Assembly: GCA_944548615.1 (NCBI GenBank)
Contig: OX155976.1
Location: forward strand, 2,928,442 to 2,992,441
Reading direction: 5' to 3'
DNA length: 64,000 nt
Source: Micropterix aruncella
Taxonomy: Eukaryota; Arthropoda; Insecta; Lepidoptera; Micropterigidae
Below are positions 45,267 to 60,572 of the stretch, piece by piece; positions within the stretch are counted from its first letter, which is position 1, and each line of letters starts with the position of its first letter. Made by a program: the position numbers and the translations under genes. The notes beneath the pieces are model-generated. The model saw nothing but the letters and a program-made list of their open reading frames with translations, ran no database searches and was not told where the DNA came from.

Positions 45267-47046
45267 TTATTTTTATTTTATTTTATTTTATAGCAAACTT
45301 ACAGATAGGTTACTTTTCAAGAGGTCGGTTTGTTATGGCACCTTTCCCGACGAGTGGAAGCAAGCTTTTGTTACACCGGTATACAAATCAGGTTCGAAAA
45401 TTGATGTTACTAACTATCGTCCTATTTCCAAACTCTCCATCGTCAGTAAGCTATTTGAAAAAATAGTTTACGATCAATTATATGCGGCGATTACTCATTG
45501 TATTCTACCCCAACAGCATGGATTTAGATCTGGCAGGTCTACGGTATCTAATCTTACTTTGTTTACGAGTTTCCTGTCGCTTCAAATGAGTAAACGCAAT
45601 CAAGTGGATGCTATTTATACTGACTTCAGCAAAGCTTTTGAGAAGGTGGACCATACTAATCTTATCTCAAAATTAAGTGCCGTTGGAATTCACTGTGATT
45701 TACTACGTTGGTTTGCATCGTACATACAAAATCGTTGCCAGCGTGTGGTTATTGGAGGATTTAAGTCCGACTGGACAAGTATATCCTCGGGTGTGCCACA
45801 GGGTAGCCTTTTAGGGCCCCTTCTATTTACATTTTATATCAATGACATAAATATCTGTTTTAAATTTTGTAAGTTTTTACTTTTTGCTGACGATATGAAA
45901 ATGTACGCACCTGTTAATTCCCTTGACGACTGTCAATTGGTCCAGGATGATCTAGATAGACTATCTCTTTATTGCGCCTCGAATCGTTTATTCCTGAATA
46001 CTGCGAAATGTGCTACCGTTAGTTTTACGCGGAAAAACAATATTCTACCATTTATTTAAACTGTCAATGGTTTCTCGATAACCAAGAAAAATGCAATCCG
46101 GGATCTAGGTGTTCTTTTAGATAGTAAGTTATTATATAACTCCCAGATAGATTACATCACGAAAAAAGCATATAGTATGTTAGGATTCGTACTTCGAACT
46201 TCAAAACATTTCGCAGTTAAAAATTCTCTATTACTCTTGTACTACGCTTTCGTCCGCAGTCACCTCGAATAGGCTTCTCAAATATGGTCTCCTAACTATA
46301 ATGTTCACATAAAGAGAATTGAACGTATTCAAAATAAATTCCTGAAACATTTGAATTATCGCTCCTTCTTGTCCTTTCCCAATCACAACGAAGCAGCTGC
46401 TTTTCATGGGCTTCAATCCTTACAATCAAGAAGAAAATGCGCAGACGTGGTGTTTTTTCATACAATATTGGCAGGTAATATTGATTGTTCTGATCTTCTT
46501 GGAATGATATCTTTCCGTGTACCATCGCGACTCACTCGCCAAACGGAGTTATTCCACCTTCCGCAGGTTAGTACTAATTATGCACAAAACTGTTCCATGT
46601 ATAGGGTATGTAAAATTTGTAATACGCAGCTCGGCGATATTGACGTATTCAATACGTCATCATTCGCTCTTAAGAAAGCAATTATTAATGATGGTATTGA
46701 TTTATTATTGTAATCGCAATATATAATATGTTATAAATATTATTTATTCAAGAATATCTTTAAATAATATGTATGTCTATATTATGGAACGTGTATTTAC
46801 ATAAAATTTTATTTACTTATATGACTCCTTTCTTCCCAGTTCCCACCTGTCCCTATAAGTGTTAGTTAATTTTTCAAAAAAAATATATTTTTGTGTTTAA
46901 ATTATGAATGTTTAAGTGGAAACATGTAATTAGCTTTATTTTTTTGACTTAATAATTCTGTAACAAATTTATTGTAACAGCTGTATGTTTCCTTAAAAAT
47001 AAGAAAATAAAAATAAAAAAAAAATTAAAAAATTAAAATAGTAAAT
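45267..47046 (+). pseudogene. Jockey-type RT relic, unit 2
   Basis: Identical by eye to the unit 1 relic, with the same two in-frame stops (46057 and 46270). Confidence 0.85.
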
Positions 47047-47063
47047 ATAAGATACTAGTATTT

Positions 47064-47609
47064 TAAAAACATATTCAAACGTAACAAATTTACTATCCAA
47101 TGAATAGTTTTAATTTGTAATGCAATGCTTGCATTACAAATTAACAGAAATAACATGAAAACGTTGATAGTAGAAAAAAATATAATAAAGCTAATATAAT
47201 ATAAGGGTAAGAAAAGTGATAAAATAAATAGGTTGTTAATAAGGTTATTTGGATAGATCAAAATAGAAGTATGACTAATTGGATAATAATATTTATTATA
47301 CATAATATGATATAATACAAAAGTATGTTATAATATAATAATCATATAATACAGTACATTAGGATGGCAGTTAGTGAAATCTTAAGAAGTAGGCTAGGCT
47401 AGGTATGATCGAGTCTTTTATTAAATTAATGAAATCATAAAATATATCTAAGCCTTTACGCGATTTATCAAAAACGCGACACATTCTGGTAAGAGGTCTA
47501 TTCGACCCGATGTTGTTATTGCAAGCAGCAACCGAAAATGTTTGAGAGCTCCTCGTTAGTCGCGGTGGCACACGAAATTGTACTTTTTCTAGACTAGCTG
47601 GGCTATCTA
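47064..47609 (-). pseudogene. Facing Jockey-type 3' fragment, unit 2
   Basis: Same as unit 1; the 16-bp hairpin is at 47110-47144. Confidence 0.7.
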
Positions 47610-48303
47610 GTTGTTGGGTCTGATTACGTATTACCATAATATAAAACATAACCTGTATAAAAATACGACGCTTTGCGATATATTTAGAAATTTTTTGGCA
47701 CATTTTTGTAGTACTAATTTTGATTTACAAAAAAATCGTAACCTTTCAATTTCTTTAGCTCAATTTCTGTTTTCACATCTTTTCAGTAGTTTTGTAATGC
47801 TAGAAACAACGGCGTAATAAAACCTCAAACTGTGAATGCATGTTTGTAGTATTAATAGAATAAGAATTTTTATTGATCGGCCTAATTTTCCACGATACAC
47901 GAGTTTAAGTGAAACTAGATGATGATGGACTTTTAATCCAATTATCCAAACGGAGGCGGTTAGATTTTACCGACAACTGCTGGAGCGTTGAGCGAGGAGC
48001 CGAAGGAGCAAACGCTAATGTAACAACCCTTGTTCTTTCCCCTTCTTTCTTCGGTGGTGTAGGGTACATATGGACAGTGAGAGCTCTCCGTCCACGACAT
48101 CCCGAGTAAAAAGACGTGCAAGTGGTAATAACTGCAGAATCAGAAGCGTTATTTGTTCTACTTAGTTGAGAACAAGTTGCGGCAAAGGGACGACCTAATG
48201 ACTGGAAAGAGAGCTGGTAAATATAGGGTGATTTATTATATAGGGCTCCGAATTCGTCAGGCGACCAAACCTTGTTGGACGCGGTCGTGAGCTGCAACAA
48301 ATA

Positions 48304-48904
48304 TTGGCATCCGTTATAAATATTAGGTGTTTTTTTTGTCGGGGGAGTCTGGAAGCTGTACTGTTTCCTATAGAGCGGGCGTGGATGCGGACCTTACGGC
48401 GACTGCTCTTGAAAGGACCATCGGCTACCCGATCCTGGGTGAACAGCCGGGCAAAAGATGCCGTGGTCTGCGATAGACTCGGTATATACCGTTTGACCGC
48501 TTCGTAAGGGAGAGGACTGCGCAAGCGACCTCGAACTCGTATCCAGTCGAGAGACCGGAGTAATCTGGTCGCAACTGAAAGTAAGGGCGTGAGTGTAATC
48601 CCGCTTAGTAACACACCTGGTTATCTCGCGGTTAAGGCGTTGGCCTCTTACGGGCATGTGGCGGAGTTGACGGTGGACTGTTTTGTCCAAGTCTTCTGCG
48701 CTCACTTCACGGAAGAACTTCCTGAGGTGATGGGTTCGCCCGTTGTAGTTGACAACTCTGTATTTATGTGTAGATCGACGGTTCTCTTAATGGCGTCTGG
48801 CGTGCGTGTATATGTATGTCGCCGGCTGGGGCGCTTCCTATGTTGCAGCAGCACAACCACTTCCATCCTCCAGTCGGGCGTTTAAGTCGCTACCGGACGA
48901 CCTA
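48304..48904 (-). repeat. Unit-end repeat, unit 2
   Basis: Same sequence as 36040-36640. Confidence 0.55.
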
Positions 48905-51069
48905 TATTTTTCTTATACTTTTCATTTTTAATTTACATCATATTCATTCTAAATTTTCTCTGCCGCGTCGAAGCTTCCTCTAGGCGAAATATAACTACGG
49001 TCCTGCCTGCGGCCGAACCACGGATATTATCATATTATAGAACACTGAAAGCCGGCACACAGCCGATGGAGAAGCCCGCCAATAATATGAAATTTCTTCT
49101 AAGGAATCTATGATACCATTTAGAGGAGAATATATGCAATGCGGTGCTGCACACCTAAATGTGTGCGAGCCTTTATTAACCTGAAGAGTGCTCGTGTGGT
49201 GTCAAAACCCGAATGTGTAACATTTGATTATATCCTGCTGCGACACAACGGTTCAGGTATGAAAATTTACCACATATATGTAATTATGATGAGAGTATTT
49301 TCGTTTCACCACACATTGAATTCGGAGTCCGCGACAGTCACACACTCATTGTTCCCGTCAAGACGCAAATGCAACTTCGCCGAAACGCCGGTAACAACTA
49401 TCATCTATTTGAATGCGGTAAGAGTCCGTTAACATGCAATTCGAATAAAATTCAATGTCAAATAACAGTGAAAGTATTTGTAGTATATTTATTATATTTT
49501 AGTACGTAGCTAGTTACAAAATACTGGCATATGACGTCGAAAGCGGATCAATAGCATTGAGGTCGCCTAAATGTTGACTTGTGTGAACAAACAGAAGATC
49601 CACGGAGCGGGGAGAGGAAGCAATCCTGCGGGGAAGGGTTGGTCAGGCAGAACTACATCGCCGCCAGTGAGCGATGGCTGTGTTTCTCGTCGAACTGTCG
49701 ACAGCTTCTATATTTACTCTCTGATCGATTCCACTTTTATACTAACAAACCACGTAAGTGACGGATTCCAATTATTATTGATCTGTAGGAACAACTGACG
49801 TATTAAGATACGTGGGAAACCGTATGCTGCGATTGAAGAAGATTGACTAATGTGGTTACGCGCATTGTTAATATGCAAAGTGCTAACTTTTCCCGCTGTC
49901 ACATTATACATTATTAAAAACTGCTATACAAGGGAAATGACCGAAAATTGAATGACCGAGTGAGGCGAGATCACTGTTTCAAATCGGCCAGAGACGACCG
50001 ATCGGTACTTCATCTGTTTATGTGTAGCGTAATTATTATAAACAAACGCGTCGTACGTTTGTCATAAATTTTCCTTGAAGTCGTCAAAAACGACAGATGT
50101 GGAGGATTTTTGATTGTTTTGTACCATTTTAAGATGGTGGCAGTATTAATGCGGGAAAATAAAAATATTTATCTGTAAAATTGTATCACATATTAAAATG
50201 GAGAGTAATTCGAGCAGACAAGTAGTCATTTTTTTTTAATTTACACACAATATGAATCGAAAGGTTTGGGGGGTGCAAAAATAAAAATATTATTGAATAC
50301 CATGATGTGACTGTCAAAACGTATAGTAAACCGAGTAGAAATATACTTTAAAACTAAATGGTTACATAAATAAACAAATTATATGTACGCAATATGGAAA
50401 GGTGGGGGGGGGGGGAGAGGGATAATAAAACATGTTGTGTCTTACTCTTAAAGAAATATCAAAACACATCATATAAATGTACATCTAAAAAGATGAGATG
50501 ACATTGGGCGAGATGGAATTGGGATGGCGGTGAAGGGGAAGGGGCGTGGCGGGGAATAAATAAATAGAATGTGTTATATACCAAGAGAACTGTAAGTATA
50601 AACACATAGGAAATTTTACTGATTAGATTTTAGACCTCTAGCACCTCAGATATTTTATAGGTTTAGAGAGAGGCGTGTATAATAAGTCGTGGAATTATAT
50701 TTTTATTTATTATAATTTTTTTTTTGAATTCGGTTTCAAATATATGAAAATTTTAAGGTAGTACAAATCCACGCAGTTTCTACCGTATACAAGAAAATTA
50801 AAATTATAAATGCTTTATAAATTGGACATTATAACGTTTTTATCATCAAATTCTGTCATAGTTTTCATTAGCCCTTTACATAAATAAGCGTTTCGTTAAC
50901 CGCTTTACATAAATCATTATGACAAAAAGAATAACTCGTTTCATGTAATTTTAAAGATGATTCGAATTACTCGCGAAGCCTACATTTGCAAGACGTAGAG
51001 TATTTTTAAAATACGACCTTTTGGGATATACTATAAAACGGATGTATTGCCAGTTCCAGTTAAAGAACC

Positions 51070-54000
51070 ATGGAGGCAGTCAGAAGATATTGGAATCAGA
51101 AATATGTCAAAGAAGACGACGTCTCACGAGGCGTTTATGATTACCACACAGTTGTGGGAGTCGCTCTGCTCTGCAATGGTATCGTAAGGAACGAGAAATA
51201 CAGGGATACGTCTTTTAAATTTGTGTGGCCATTCTGCAGCTTCGGATTGGGAGTCGCCGGTTTCGCTTTCGGGGTCATGCAGATGTGTCATTGTTTGGAC
51301 GAGAAGTGAGTTTGCATGTGTTTGAATATCGTCGGTGCGCCTGCCAAAACCTCTATGTGCATTTTTTCGTTTTTTTTTTCGCTAGATGGCCTTAAAATCG
51401 AGTCGCGCATCGACTAAAAAAACAATTATGTGTAATTTCCTTCTAGAAATCGATTTGACAAAATGGATATGTGGGCCTAATTCTTATTTGTGGCAATGCA
51501 AAATCGGTTATGTGTCCTCCTAAAAGCTTTTTAGTAATCTGTTTGCACATATCGGAATTGGTTTGGTTTGATTAAATCATGGTGACATACTTTTCGGGCG
51601 CTGTTTGTGTTTTGTGTATATAAAAGTATTTTGAAAACCTTTTTTATTATATGAAACGAAGTACGAGTGAGTAAATTTAATTCATGGAGACGCAAAGTAA
51701 TTGGCGAGGGAGACTTCTTGTCGACTTGAGTACGGGAAAAAAATTCTGTTGAAATGCCTGCGCAAGGTACCTATATCAGACCCATTCATATCCACTAGCT
51801 ACGACCCAACTGTAGCAATTCAGCAACAACACGAGGAATCAAGCTTAGTTCGCCGTCAATAATGGAAAAAAATATGGCTTTAGAACCGACTACCGAACCT
51901 TCTGCCCTAGAGTTTATAGGAAACGACGATATTATGACCATACCGACACTCGAGCGTGTTGGTTGTACCAATATGACCACACCGACAATCGAGCCTTTTG
52001 CTGCAAATCCTGCTGATTATGCCGATATGACTGGGCCGATTCTCGAGCTTTTTCCTACAGTTCCCGATGAATAAGCTGATATTTCCATACCAACAGAGAA
52101 GAAGCCTTTTTCTAGAGAGCCTATTGAATACCAGGATAAGAGTAAACTAACATCCGTCCCATACGCTGCTGCCATGCCAGTACATCATGATCACGAACTC
52201 AACTCTCAACCATTGCCGATGGTGATTGGTGAAACAGTAGAATTTAAGAACGTAAAATCTTCAAAAGCTTGATTGATTACAAATATTAATAGGTACATTA
52301 TGTGAGTTTTAAGTATTAAAAAAATGGTGTTGATAGTAACTAGATCTAATTTTCGATAGATAAAGATGTCGTGTACTTAATTCATTTAATTTTAAAACTT
52401 ACCACTAAAAACGGCTGATGTAAGATTTGAGACTTCAAAGCCTTTTAATTGTATTGATGGATGAACTATTATTGAATAGTGGCCAAGTGAAAGCTCAAAG
52501 ACATTTAAATTATCTTACTTACATGTTTAGTTTTTAAATTTGTATTCTGTGTGTCTTTCTTACCATAATATTTGTACTGAATAAAGTTTTTTATTAGCTA
52601 TTTAATTCTATTTATTTAATAATTTTATTTACGTAATAGGTACGTAGATACTGAGCAGATCATTCTATTTACGCTGCAAGTATACTATCTATGATTGAAT
52701 CTATCTATGAAATATTTACCACTTCTGTATCTATGATACAGAAGTAGTAAATATTTATTTTATAGCTTCTTCGTATTGTTGTGCAATTGTAGAATTGAAA
52801 GTATCCAGTGATTTACCTGACAAATCTGACATGTGTACAGTTTCACTTATAAGGAATAATTCTGAAATAATAAGGGAAAAACAATTCTGATATGTGCACC
52901 AAAATGGCTAAAAATATATAATGTGGATCAAAAACATTATTCTCATTTTTCCTTGAATCCCAGTGTATAAATTATATTTTTTGCCATCACACTGCATTTC
53001 CAAATTATTGATTACTCAATTAACCACTAAATAAACCAGTTTTTAGTCTCTCCTGAAAACTTGCTTAAAAACACATAGAGGTTTTGGCAGGCGCACCGAC
53101 GATATGAGTATGACGTTTGCGTGTTTGACGAGAAAACGGCCAATATGGAACAACAACATTACTCTATTTTCAGTAATATACCAGTGGCAGCTGAAAATTT
53201 TTTCTACATCCTACTGGTGACTTGTGCGATTGTTCAAGTATTAACTTTTACTTTTGGTAGAAACATTTTCCAAATACTCGGTGATTTGATGGACGACGAC
53301 TTTGCTATCGTGGACAATTTACCGCTAGAATACAGGTCAGAATTATATTCTCATCACAATATTGTATTAGGTATGAATATATGAGTAATAAATTTGGAAC
53401 ATTCCAGGGAATTGTTTTTTAAACATCAACTTTTAATTAAAAAGTTAACAATCGGATATATTATATATGCTATTTGTATATACGTGTACGTAATAGGAAA
53501 TACAGTTTTGCGGTTGATTTGCCAGCAACTATTTTCTGACTATACTGTAGACAGAGAGAGGCCATTGATAATTAAGATTTGGTTACCCAGGGATGATCCC
53601 TACAGAACTCCCCTTTATGAAATATTTTTTTTTTTACAAATTCTGTTAGTTTTGTCTGTAGCAACAGTGTTTGTCAGTGAGTATTCCAGACGACATATTT
53701 AACTTTTATGGGAATGAATAGAAATTTAAAACAAAACTTTGTTTACAGCATATTGCCTCGTGCATTTGCATTATAATTTGCATATACTCTGCCAATTTGA
53801 TTTGGTAATTCTAGGCTGGCAAAAAATATTCAACTTTGACGATTTATCGAAAATAGAAATAAACAAAATGAAGAATGAAGAGGAATGCAACATTATTTAC
53901 GACATTTTAAAAAAGAGAATTAAGGAGAACTGCATCCGTCATCGACACGCCCTCGAGTAAATATGGCATAGTCAATTTTTTTTATATATTTTAAAAATTC

Positions 54001-57000
54001 ATTTCTGGTTTAAATGTACCAAGAATTATAAATAGGATAGAAAACGAATTTACCGCGTGAAATTTGTAGGACCCGACGTTTCGGTGACGTTGCAGCCGCC
54101 GTTGTCTAGGGTAGACTGAAGAGCTGTCAGTCCGTTGTTTTGCGGGTAGGCCGCAAACCGCTGCCGCCACTGCGTAGGTTATAACGGTGGTGGGGGGCCG
54201 GGCTTGGAGCGCGGGAATTTTTAAAATCCGTCTTGCACACAACACTCACTGTATCCTGTTTTACGTCTTTGCGTTCGGCGTTCGGCGGCGGGAACATTTT
54301 AAGAAGAGGGTTCCACGTAGAAGAGAGTTTGTAGCCGTCATCTCTATTGAAGTTCGGAGTTCTTCTTATTTCAATGGCTTCCCGGATCATGCGAGGAAAG
54401 TAGAATTGTTCCTTGGATAGAACAATGGGATTTTGAAACTGCATCCAGTGGTTACTTCCGCTATCCAATATATGTTCGCAGATCGCCGATTTTTCTCGCT
54501 GAACGTTTTTAACAGCTTTGATGTGTTCTGTCAGTCGCGTGGCTATGGGCCGTTTCGTTTGTCCAACTTAGGCTAGACCGCAGCTGCATTCGACTTTATA
54601 CACACCCGGGGTTTGCAGTGGTATTACATCCTTTACAGGCCTCAAAAATCGAGCTATATTTTGGGTCGGTTTGAAGATCGTTTTTATATCGAATCTGTTT
54701 AGCATCTTACTTATTCGATCAGTCACGCCCTTGACGTATGGTAAGAATGCTCTTGATCTGCTCGGTTTTTGAGTTTCGTCCGTATTAGATGGTGTGCGTG
54801 TCTCGTGATATTTCGTTTTCTATCCTATTTATAATGTCAAACAACCGCGATAGTCTTCGATTTTATAGTACCAAGAATTTCCGCTAACTTTTTATATTAC
54901 GTGGTGCAACAAAAAAAAACATTTAAAGGAAAAGTAGTTTGGCTCTTACCTATAACCTAGACTCTTACCAATAAGATTGTGGCCTATAGAGAAACCATAA
55001 ATACGTCGGTATATACACTCTACTCTTTTTGAAATGTCGCTTTGTTTCACAGATTTTTCGAGCGCGTAAATTCGCTACTTGGTCCAATGTTATTCGTACA
55101 GCTACTAGTGTCTTCGATTGGTCTTTGTCTACTTAGCTTTGAAGTCATTCATGTGAGTATTCTTCTTTAACACAATTTAATAAATCTAAAATATATCCCT
55201 TTAAACGATATTTTTCCATTTTCCTCAGAGTATTGAAATAGGCCAATTTAATTTCTTTTTCCTACTATTATTCTTAGGATGTTTGTTTCAAATTGCCGTA
55301 CCATGTTTAACGGGATCCCTAATATTACAAAAGGTAAATATACTATAATATTTATATAAATTACATTACGCAACCACTTTATAATCTCATCTCGGGCGAA
55401 CGGCACAAAACTAACCAATGCATAGAATACAAAAAAAAATACAAATTTATTTTTCTCCGAAATCCTTTCGTCGACGTTTCGTATCATACATACGCCGAAA
55501 AACTAAAAAGGAAAATCTTGCCTGTCATCAAATCCAATCCCTACTGCACAGGATATATTATATACTTATTATATGTTACCAGTGGTTATCGTTATAATTT
55601 CATCAGTGAGGTTCCGCAGTTACTTAGTCCCTAATACTGATCATTTTATTAATTAAATTCTTGAGCCAATCATCTCTAAAAGTCTACTTATCTATATTGG
55701 AGATGACACTGTACAGCTTTTGTGATAGGCCAGTTATGGGTAGACACTTTTACTGACGCAAACATACATATTATCCTTGTCCTTGTTTGGCTTAGAAAGG
55801 CTGAGTTGACAATGCAAATAAAACCAAATACATGGCAGATATAGTATCATTAGTAGCACAGGGCAACCGACATAAATCTACAATGTGGTAATCCATAAAT
55901 GCGACTGTTATTTCCCTTGCAAATACCAAACAGCGGAGAAATTATATACTTTAAAATAACTTGGAATTATCGTCGACTACCATGTAAAATGGTATTACAG
56001 CGTAGAATACCTAACTGGCAAATTTACAAATACCTATTTGTTTTTCGGTTATTCCGATATATTATTGATAATCCGACCATGAAATCAGATCATTGCGATT
56101 TATATGAGTCAGTTTTGACCTATGTAATTGTTGGCTGTGGTAGTTGCGCCTACACTCTTGTAATTAGCTGTTTGAAAAAGCACAACCTAAAAGTAATCAT
56201 TAAAACACAGAAGATCCGATTTATGTATACTCTTCCTTTAAGCACATTTATCAGTATCTGATATTTTTCATTCAAATGATCCCAGTCAAAAATGCATCAA
56301 TCATGGACGTATTGCAAAAGGGTGTTCGACAGCTCTGTTTATGGCAACCACCTTTGGACAGCGACATTCATCACGAATTGTATATAACATGTATATAACA
56401 CGCTTGAAAAAAAAAACATCATATTCCCTTGACCATTGTAACCGAATCTATTTATATTCCCGGCATTTTGGAATGTGAAAACTTTCCCTAACCCCCAGGT
56501 GTTTTACAATATACTACTAAACACCTATTGAAATTTACATAAACGTAACATATGTATTTACAATATACACTTTTGTTTATGTAGCTATACATTTATATAT
56601 ATTTTAGATTAATACTTTTTTTTTAAATATACACATAATTATTTATTTTGTATTAAAGATTTTTGTTTTTTTTTTTCATTACTATAATTTGTTTTTTTTT
56701 TTATAATTACAACCCAATCCACTTGTTCTTATTGCGCCGAAACTAATCACACGTACTTGCACTTGCACACTGTTCATGCACCGTTGACCATCCAGAGTCG
56801 TTTTGTTTAGTTTTTCTTGTATAAACGAAATATTTTAATACTGTATTTAAAATATTATCACATAGATTTGCATTTATGTAAATATACGTATTGTTTATTT
56901 TTAGGCATCAGAGGTTGGCTTTGAGTGTTATTCTTGCGGCTGGGAAACTATGAAATTAAGCAAAGAAATCAAATTGGAAATTTTGACATCCCTATTAATT

Positions 57001-57296
57001 GCCAACCAACCAGTAGCTACTAAGGCCTTGGGATTAACGGAAGTGTCTTTGGTGACGTTCACTTCAGTACGTAATTAGTGATATACTTTTTCTCTATTGT
57101 TCGTATAATTTACAAGTCCCGTTTAATTTATCTTATTCAACGATAGAAAACCTAGATAAAGTCGCTACCAATATACATACATTGGTAACCACCGATTTAA
57201 ATTATGATTTAAACTTGGAAATTTTGATTTCAGATTGTCCAGGCCGCTAGATCCTACTACATCACTTTGAGGCAACTTAATAAAGATGGTTTGTAA
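51070..57296 (+). CDS. Odorant receptor, array copy 3
   Basis: Exons at 51070-51305, ~53121-53335, 53408-53676, 53749-53956, 55053-55152, 55229-55333, 56905-57066 and 57234-57296. Same protein and splice sites as copies 1 and 2; the 4-bp insertion lies in intron 6. The inverted repeats of the intron-1 insert are at 51326-51359 and 53072-53105. Confidence 0.85.
54016..54879 (-). mobile_element. Penelope-like relic in intron 4, unit 3
   Basis: Same insertion, target duplication and internal stop as in units 1 and 2. Confidence 0.85.
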
Positions 57297-57534
57297 TAAA
57301 ATTATTTAAATAAATGAAAATTTCGCTGAAATATAACCTATCGGTCTGATATTAATAGTTTGTTTTTTTTAATAACACAGTAAAATTTATGATATTTATC
57401 TTTAAAGAATATTTAAATGGCTGTAATTAATTTTAGTATGTAAATGTAATATGCTTAAGTGGTTTTCAAATAAAATGATAATTATATGCATAACAGGTTG
57501 TCCATTAAACATTCTTAGACCATGTATCTGCTGT

Positions 57535-59315
57535 TTATTTTTATTTTATTTTATTTTATAGCAAACTTACAGATAGGTTACTTTTCAAGAGGTCGGTTTG
57601 TTATGGCACCTTTCCCGACGAGTGGAAGCAAGCTTTTGTTACACCGGTATACAAATCAGGTTCGAAAATTGATGTTACTAACTATCGTCCTATTTCCAAA
57701 CTCTCCATCGTCAGTAAGCTATTTGAAAAAATAGTTTACGATCAATTATATGCGGCGATTACTCATTGTATTCTACCCCAACAGCATGGATTTAGATCTG
57801 GCAGGTCTACGGTATCTAATCTTACTTTGTTTACGAGTTTCCTGTCGCTTCAAATGAGTAAACGCAATCAAGTGGATGCTATTTATACTGACTTCAGCAA
57901 AGCTTTTGAGAAGGTGGACCATACTAATCTTATCTCAAAATTAAGTGCCGTTGGAATTCACTGTGATTTACTACGTTGGTTTGCATCGTACATACAAAAT
58001 CGTTGCCAGCGTGTGGTTATTGGAGGATTTAAGTCCGACTGGACAAGTATATCCTCGGGTGTGCCACAGGGTAGCCTTTTAGGGCCCCTTCTATTTACAT
58101 TTTATATCAATGACATAAATATCTGTTTTAAATTTTGTAAGTTTTTACTTTTTGCTGACGATATGAAAATGTACGCACCTGTTAATTCCCTTGACGACTG
58201 TCAATTGGTCCAGGATGATCTAGATAGACTATCTCTTTATTGCGCCTCGAATCGTTTATTCCTGAATACTGCGAAATGTGCTACCGTTAGTTTTACGCGG
58301 AAAAACAATATTCTACCATTTATTTAAACTGTCAATGGTTTCTCGATAACCAAGAAAAATGCAATCCGGGATCTAGGTGTTCTTTTAGATAGTAAGTTAT
58401 TATATAACTCCCAGATAGATTACATCACGAAAAAAGCATATAGTATGTTAGGATTCGTACTTCGAACTTCAAAACATTTCGCAGTTAAAAATTCTCTATT
58501 ACTCTTGTACTACGCTTTCGTCCGCAGTCACCTCGAATAGGCTTCTCAAATATGGTCTCCTAACTATAATGTTCACATAAAGAGAATTGAACGTATTCAA
58601 AATAAATTCCTGAAACATTTGAATTATCGCTCCTTCTTGTCCTTTCCCAATCACAACGAAGCAGCTGCTTTTCATGGGCTTCAATCCTTACAATCAAGAA
58701 GAAAATGCGCAGACGTGGTGTTTTTTCATACAATATTGGCAGGTAATATTGATTGTTCTGATCTTCTTGGAATGATATCTTTCCGTGTACCATCGCGACT
58801 CACTCGCCAAACGGAGTTATTCCACCTTCCGCAGGTTAGTACTAATTATGCACAAAACTGTTCCATGTATAGGGTATGTAAAATTTGTAATACGCAGCTC
58901 GGCGATATTGACGTATTCAATACGTCATCATTCGCTCTTAAGAAAGCAATTATTAATGATGGTATTGATTTATTATTGTAATCGCAATATATAATATGTT
59001 ATAAATATTATTTATTCAAGAATATCTTTAAATAATATGTATGTCTATATTATGGAACGTGTATTTACATAAAATTTTATTTACTTATTATGACTCCTTT
59101 CTTCCCAGTTCCCACCTGTCCCTATAAGTGTTAGTTAATTTTTCAAAAAAAATATATTTTTGTGTTTAAATTATGAATGTTTAAGTGGAAACATGTAATT
59201 AGCTTTATTTTTTTGACTTAATAATTCTGTAACAAATTTATTGTAACAGCTGTATGTTTCCTTAAAAATAAGAAAATAAAAATAAAAAAAAAATTAAAAA
59301 ATTAAAATAGTAAAT
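57535..59315 (+). pseudogene. Jockey-type RT relic, unit 3
   Basis: Same relic with the same two in-frame stops (58325 and 58538); one extra base lies in its 3' UTR near 59090. Confidence 0.85.
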
Positions 59316-59332
59316 ATAAGATACTAGTATTT

Positions 59333-59878
59333 TAAAAACATATTCAAACGTAACAAATTTACTATCCAATGAATAGTTTTAATTTGTAATGCAATGCTTG
59401 CATTACAAATTAACAGAAATAACATGAAAACGTTGATAGTAGAAAAAAATATAATAAAGCTAATATAATATAAGGGTAAGAAAAGTGATAAAATAAATAG
59501 GTTGTTAATAAGGTTATTTGGATAGATCAAAATAGAAGTATGACTAATTGGATAATAATATTTATTATACATAATATGATATAATACAAAAGTATGTTAT
59601 AATATAATAATCATATAATACAGTACATTAGGATGGCAGTTAGTGAAATCTTAAGAAGTAGGCTAGGCTAGGTATGATCGAGTCTTTTATTAAATTAATG
59701 AAATCATAAAATATATCTAAGCCTTTACGCGATTTATCAAAAACGCGACACATTCTGGTAAGAGGTCTATTCGACCCGATGTTGTTATTGCAAGCAGCAA
59801 CCGAAAATGTTTGAGAGCTCCTCGTTAGTCGCGGTGGCACACGAAATTGTACTTTTTCTAGACTAGCTGGGCTATCTA
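59333..59878 (-). pseudogene. Facing Jockey-type 3' fragment, unit 3
   Basis: Same as in units 1 and 2. Confidence 0.7.
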
Positions 59879-60572
59879 GTTGTTGGGTCTGATTACGTAT
59901 TACCATAATATAAAACATAACCTGTATAAAAATACGACGCTTTGCGATATATTTGGAAATTTTTTGGCACATTTTTGTAGTACTAATTTTGATTTACAAA
60001 AAAATCGTAACCTTTCAATTTCTTTAGCTCAATTTCTGTTTTCACATCTTTTCAGTAGTTTTGTAATGCTAGAAACAACGGCGTAATAAAACCTCAAACT
60101 GTGAATGCATGTTTGTAGTATTAATAGAATAAGAATTTTTATTGATCGGCCTAATTTTCCACGATACACGAGTTTAAGTGAAACTAGATGATGATGGACT
60201 TTTAATCCAATTATCCAAACGGAGGCGGTTAGATTTTACCGACAACTGCTGGAGCGTTGAGCGAGGAGCCGAAGGAGCAAACGCTAATGTAACAACCCTT
60301 GTTCTTTCCCCTTCTTTCTTCGGTGGTGTAGGGTACATATGGACAGTGAGAGCTCTCCGTCCACGACATCCCGAGTAAAAAGACGTGCAAGTGGTAATAA
60401 CTGCAGAATCAGAAGCGTTATTTGTTCTACTTAGTTGAGAACAAGTTGCGGCAAAGGGACGACCTAATGACTGGAAAGAGAGCTGGTAAATATAGGGTGA
60501 TTTATTATATAGGGCTCCGAATTCGTCAGGCGACCAAACCTTGTTGGACGCGGTCGTGAGCTGCAACAAATA

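Larger units (their letters stand above)
36765..49028 (+). repeat. Array unit 2 (12,264 bp)
   Basis: Nearly identical to unit 3 throughout and to unit 1 beyond its first ~750 bp. One private substitution seen is t at 39937 (a in units 1 and 3). G12 tract at 38140-38151. Confidence 0.93.
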